A DNA stretch of 64,000 nt, taken from Inia geoffrensis (lineage: Eukaryota; Chordata; Mammalia; Artiodactyla; Iniidae). The stretch is from assembly GCA_036417435.1 (NCBI GenBank), contig CM070913.1, positions 17,328,680 to 17,392,679 on the forward strand. Direction: 5' to 3'. The first letter of the stretch is position 1. Every line of letters begins with the position of its first letter. Of this stretch, positions 59,391-64,000 are shown piece after piece. The notes under the pieces are model-generated. The model was not told the DNA's origin and made no database searches. It saw only the letters and a program-made list of their open reading frames with translations. Made by a program: the position numbers and the translations under genes.

Positions 59391-61004
59391 AACGGACATT
59401 TGAACAGCCACATAAGGAGCAATTGCCTGGGTCATGTGTAAAAATGATGAAGCTGAGCCTGAAACATCTTGTGGGCACTTTTTGGACCAAAATTCTGAAA
59501 GAGCCTAATGTATATATATTATTTTACAGATCTCTGCATCAATGATAAATACTGTTGGGTAGTAAATCTGGCCCAGCCCAATTCTGTAATAAACAAACTT
59601 TTTTGTGTATGAGGAAATATCGAAGGACTATCTCTTTGAAAACTCTGTAGAATAGAGAAAATTCTCTTTTTGGGTCATACTTATCAAAGATAGAACTCAA
59701 ATATATATACTCTAATGTATTTCCTTTAATGTCTGTGTTTTGTATGCGGACATTTTGTCTAAGCATTATTGTTGATGATTTTCTCTGTCTACTTTTAGCA
59801 TCTTGTTTTTGGGTTCTAAGTGAGCAGGTGCATGTGTGTGTTGTGTGTGTGGAGGGGGTGAAAATGTCTCCTCTCCTGTTTCCACTGGGTAAATTTTCTG
59901 GAAAGAATGAGATTTGAGGAAATTTTGAGAATTTTAAGACTATCCCTTATATTCCGCCATCTCTTACAAACTAGACATGCATTCTTGCCAATTCATACCT
60001 CCTATCTTTACCTATAAGTGTAATCTGCAGAGCTCAGGAAAAAAGAAGGCATCCTATGGAATCTTTATGATGAATATTTTGTAGGCCGTTCAGTTGCCTC
60101 AGCTTTCATCTCTCTTTCCTGCCCACTTTGTCCTCCTATACACCAGTGCAAAGCCCTCACGTTCTTCCCTTTCACGGGACACGTACGAGAGTGGCTTTTG
60201 GATGTCTAGGACCTGTGGAGTCCTTGGTGATCCTGTGAAAGCTCTGGTGGTCCATGTGCCCCTTTCACATTCCCCCTGACACACCTGAAACTTCAAAGCC
60301 TGACGTGCCTGTAAACTCTCTTCTGTGTTAAATAACTTGATAGCTACAGTTGATTGGAAAGCACTTTATTCCTGCTTTCTCATGGCAGAATGCATGGAAA
60401 ATATCCCCTGCCAAACTTTTCAGGAAGTAAAATCTGGGTTATCCAATAGTTACATTATTCTTTTCACAATTAGAGCTGTTTATACAAGTGAGGGGAAGAT
60501 CAGTTCTGTCAGAAATACTAACCAGTCTGCAATTATTGTAAATAAAATGGTTCTCATATTCATTTTTTTTTCCTATGGGATAAGAATAGCGATGATGTGT
60601 TTGAAGGTAGGCTAATTGCTGTTGTTCTTATTAATGAAGAGGCTAATATATGTATGCATGTGTATATAGGTCTGCTTTGGAAGACCACATATGCCACACG
60701 AAGACTACATTAGTGGAAATTGACTTCTGTGTTAAATGAGTCTTTTAAAAGTTTTTTTTCCCCCATCCTGCCTGAAGAAAGTAAACAGCTTGGTAATGAA
60801 CACAGTAGGAAGAAATTAAAGTTGTACATAAAATGTGCTCTCAGTGAATTGTTTATTTCTTTACTTAGATTTGTTGTGATATTTAAAATGTATGGGGAAG
60901 GGATGGTTACTGCTTTCTCCTTGAAATGAACTGGGCTTTTATGTTCTCCCTCTGATTTCTTTCTTCATTATTCCAGTTTTCCTGAGCTTTCCATGGTCAA
61001 TGGA

Positions 61005-61050
61005 AGATGTCATTTGAGCTTTACTACTCAGTAAAGCTCAAATGACATCT
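61005..61050. repeat. Perfect palindrome: 21-bp arms, 4-base loop
   Basis: Left arm 61005-61025 (starts AGATGTCATTTG), loop ACTC at 61026-61029, right arm 61030-61050 (ends CAAATGACATCT). All 21 positions pair. A second small inverted repeat, TTCCAT...ATGGAA, lies just upstream at about 60989-61005. Confidence 0.95.
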
Positions 61051-63164
61051 CTACAGAAGGAGAAAGTCAGTCGCCTCTGCTAGTGACTCCCCCTGTGAAC
61101 AGGGGGGTGTTTTAATTTTCTATTGTAGACTCACACCTTTACAGAGGTAAATGGAGGCTGTGGTGCTGTGGTTTTAGGCAGCTAAACTTCTTATGCCATC
61201 ACTTTTACTTATAAAAAGAGTTTCAAAAATGTACTTAAAAAGAAAGACAAAACTTTGTGAAGATCCTAGGTATTAAAGTGAGATATGACTGTGTACCCGA
61301 GGTGCATCAACATTCAGTCAGAACACAGCTCAGTGTCACAACATTATCTCACCTCCCAATCAAGGGTCTCTCTTGAGAAATATGAATAAGCACATTTTAC
61401 TTAAGAGTCAAATCCTTCAGATTGGAGTATAGAATCCACAGAGAACAGGTGGTCCCAGGTATAAATTGGAGTGAAAAATTCATACGCTGATGGTGTTTTT
61501 GACTATGTACAGTTCACAAACAACAAGATTCCCGTTGTGGAATCCCATGAAGAAAATATATTCAGTGCTTCTGTAAACAAACTTTCAACATTCCTGGATC
61601 TGTATGTGTATGTCTGTGCTACTGACGAAAGCTTACCAGTGGGGCTCTGTTTTGGAAATGGTGTATAGTATGGTTTTGTACGCTGGGAGATGAGATAGTT
61701 CCCTGACCTGAAGTCTTTTTCATTTACTGCAGGTGTTCCATCTCACTTCAACTGGATAGTCATTAAGTGAGTAGAAGCTCCAGTCCTCTTTTGTGGCCAT
61801 CAACTCACCAGTCTACCCAAAGCTAGCCATCTGTGGAGGTGACCAACTCTCAACAGAACCAGAAGAGGTTGTCCAGGTACCAGATTTCCTGGATTTGGGC
61901 TGTGCTCTCACTTCCATTCACCTACTCCACACCTTACCTGCCTCATGACACTGCCCCAAACTCCAAAGTTAACCTTTCTGAAATGGGATGTATCTTAAAA
62001 TCATTATGTAGATTTAATGTGGTCATATTTCCTCTCCCATCCCCCAAGGAAGCTGTTAATAAATTGATGGTGTGCCTAGAATTGAAGAATTACGCTATTA
62101 CCTTTTTTTTTGGAAAAAATCAAACAGAAGAAGAACAGAATACTTAATTTCCATGAAGAGTTCTTAGAAAAGGTAGTCATCACTTTTGTTTATTCTAATT
62201 TTGATTATTTATTATTCTATGAGTTCCTGCTCCTCCAAGTTCCTCAAAGACTGTGGAAACCCTGAGCCTAAAGGTTCAGCTCTTATGGTGTTCATTCAAG
62301 CTGTGATCAGTCTCTGAAATCCTCCCTTTCTCACCACTTGTTCTTTTTGCTCTCCTTCTCCTTCCCACCACAAAACTAGTTTAGGAGAGAGGGAGTGCTG
62401 TTTTAAGACATTGAAAAATGGAACTGTGGGGTTGATGTGGCTGAGGGGGAGGTATAGTGTAGCTCAAATGAAGATTTTAGGAACAATATATGGTCTTATA
62501 TAAGGCTAGGGGTGTGTGAGTGTGTGTGTCTCCACATGTGGGTGAGAGGAATATAACAAAAAATGATAGAAAGCTTGAATTATGTAATTAAGAGCTGGCT
62601 TTGAAAAACCTGATCAGTCCCATTAATAAAACCTGCTTTGTGTATTCTGTGTATACACTGACCCTCTAGATATAAATTCCCTAGCTTGGGTCACGAATAA
62701 AGGAATTTCCACTTTAGAAATCCTTTTGCTAGAGTTCATGCCCAATTCTTTGTTTTTCATTCTCTTTATAATCAATTTTTCCAGTTGAGGGTGTCCTGTC
62801 TTTCTTTCCATATCCTCCAAGAATGGAAAACAGATTCTTACTGATCCTTTCACACATACTTAGTATCTAGTAAATGTTTTAATCCTAAAGGAGTCAGGAG
62901 GTTTTTGACCTACTTTACCCTTCCTCCAGTTTTCACTTTTAATCAAGCTAATGAAACTACATTTCAGTCCATGGGCACTTTCTTTGACTACACTTAGACA
63001 AGAATGATCAATTTTGATTTTTCAGAGTTGTCTCACATGCTCATTAATTTCTAGTCTTATGTGACATTTATAATTATATTGAATTTGTGCTTGTTTATTA
63101 CAAAAAAGCATGTGTTTTAAATGTAATTCTTTGGCTAAAATTCTTGTTTGATAAGAAGTTACAT

Positions 63165-63236
63165 GTACACCTGAAACTATCACAGCATTGTTAATCAACT
63201 ATACTTCAATACAAAAGAAAAAGTTAAAAAAAAAAG
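63165..63236 (+). mobile_element. LINE-1 3' terminal fragment
   Basis: Short piece with the L1 terminal motif TACACCTGAAACTATCACAG followed by AATCAACTATACTTCAATAC and an A-rich tail. Confidence 0.7.
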
Positions 63237-63484
63237 AAGTTAGAAATAATCACTACTCAGTGTTTTCTCTTATAGCTTTGACTTTGTACAGAACTTTAGG
63301 CAGGTAGGACAATTCTGTAGTCTTCCCTGGACCATAAAGAATAATCCATAGGAGGAAGAGTTTGGGGGAAAAAGTTAAGTTTGCTGTCTAAAATTAAGAC
63401 AATTTATTAATTTGATAAATACTTGAGCATCAAATATGTTTAATCAAAGAATGGTTCGTGAAGCCAAACAAAACTTAAGTTTCA

Positions 63485-63660
63485 ATTTTAGCCCTACCAC
63501 TTCTTATCTGTGCACTCTAGAGCAAGTGACTTAAGCTCTTTCAATCTCATTTCACCATCTAGAAACTGGAGATAATTATAGACTCTCATGGGGTGGTGGT
63601 CAGAATTAAGGGAGAAAATATATATGAAGCTCTTAGCACGGTGTTTGGTAAAGCCCTGCG
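63485..63660 (+). repeat. MIR SINE remnant
   Basis: CCCTACCACTTCTTATCTGT, TTTCACCATCTAGAAACTGG and TGAAGCTCTTAGCACGGTGT. Confidence 0.75.
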
Positions 63661-63864
63661 CTTGAAAAATAGTGAGTAGGTGCTTCCCTACTTCAAGGAG
63701 TTTGCAGTTTAGTGGGGCAGATACTACCATTAATCCGAGCAGTGGAAATAGTAGTAGGAGTAGGCTCAGGCATAGCACCCTTACTAGCAGTGGTGACGAT
63801 CGTGCTGGAGCAGCAGCGGGAGTGACGGGAGCAATCACAGCAGAAGAACTAGCATATGGAGTGT

Positions 63865-63965
63865 TTACTCCACGCCAGGCTGTGTTAAGTAACATACATT
63901 TTCTTTGTCATTTAATCTTTATAAGAATTCCATGGAAAGGTATTCTTTTCCCATTTTACAAAGAA
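63865..63965 (-). repeat. MIR SINE remnant
   Basis: TCATTTAATCTTTATAAGAA and TATTCTTTTCCCATTTTACA in MIR reverse-complement order. Confidence 0.65.
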
Positions 63966-64000
63966 ACATGAATACTGGTGTGCTGGGGTCAGCTCCTTCT

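Larger units (their letters stand above)
57313..64000. other. 5' UTR plus intron 1 or upstream DNA of CDH20
   Basis: No coding exon is seen. There are no CHR SINEs or young L1s here, unlike the rest of the window. Contents are an A-tract at 59083-59101, MIR remnants (59215-59390, 63485-63660, 63865-63965), an old L1 tail (63165-63236), a perfect palindrome (61005-61050) and possibly conserved segments near 57950-58150 and 58690-58900. The first untranslated exon and promoter could not be located. Confidence 0.7.

Noticed and set aside
61005..61050. Palindrome as a microRNA gene
   Set aside because: A 46-base hairpin with a 4-base loop is too short for a typical precursor, and perfect pairing suggests a mutation mechanism rather than a conserved precursor.

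Overview
This is a stretch of mammalian nuclear genome, almost certainly from a cetacean and probably a toothed whale. The evidence is about eleven tRNA-derived CHR-type SINEs, several with clean target-site duplications (TSDs). I see no BovB, Bov-A2 or ART2-type repeats that would mark a ruminant. The species is not determined.

The only host gene I can support is on the minus strand: CDH20, encoding the type II classical cadherin-20. Nine coding exons are present, from the start codon at 57312 down to 3083. Their sizes (246 coding, 295, 120, 168, 188, 254, 137, 122 and 118 bp) follow the usual type II cadherin exon pattern. All joins keep frame and no stop codon occurs, giving 1,648 coding bases (549 codons plus one base). 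The encoded part covers signal peptide, prodomain, an RTKR processing site, the W2/W4 adhesive start and most of EC1 to EC5. The exons for the end of EC5, the transmembrane helix and the catenin-binding tail lie beyond position 1. The first untranslated exon and promoter are not identified; 57313-64000 is 5' UTR plus intron 1 or upstream DNA.

Layout by position: 1-3082 intron; 3083-10129 three exons (EC4-EC5); 10130-23205 intron with L1-A (minus, about 6.3 kb); 23206-23459 the 254-bp exon; 23460-40746 intron with L1-B (plus, about 7.5 kb without its insertions), which is interrupted by a younger L1-C and a SINE; 40747-49009 four exons; 49010-57066 intron; 57067-57312 first coding exon; 57313-64000 non-coding DNA poor in young repeats. 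Older repeats (MIR, L2, MER5A, a Tigger-like element, old L1 tails) and one solo LTR fill much of the introns.

The most notable signals are in the transposon architecture. (1) L1-A and L1-B form an inverted pair around the 254-bp CDH20 exon and share a block of 1,249 bp that looks identical by direct reading, including shared disabling lesions, while flanking parts differ by several to about ten percent. This suggests gene conversion, an inversion-prone arrangement or an assembly artefact. (2) L1-A lacks about 1.5 kb of 5' UTR that L1-B retains, with splice-site-like ends, as expected of a spliced, re-integrated L1. (3) A SINE inside L1-A appears to carry about 210 bp of 3'-transduced DNA. 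(4) A palindrome with perfect 21-bp arms lies at 61005-61050. I found no new multi-gene system, RNA gene or CRISPR array.
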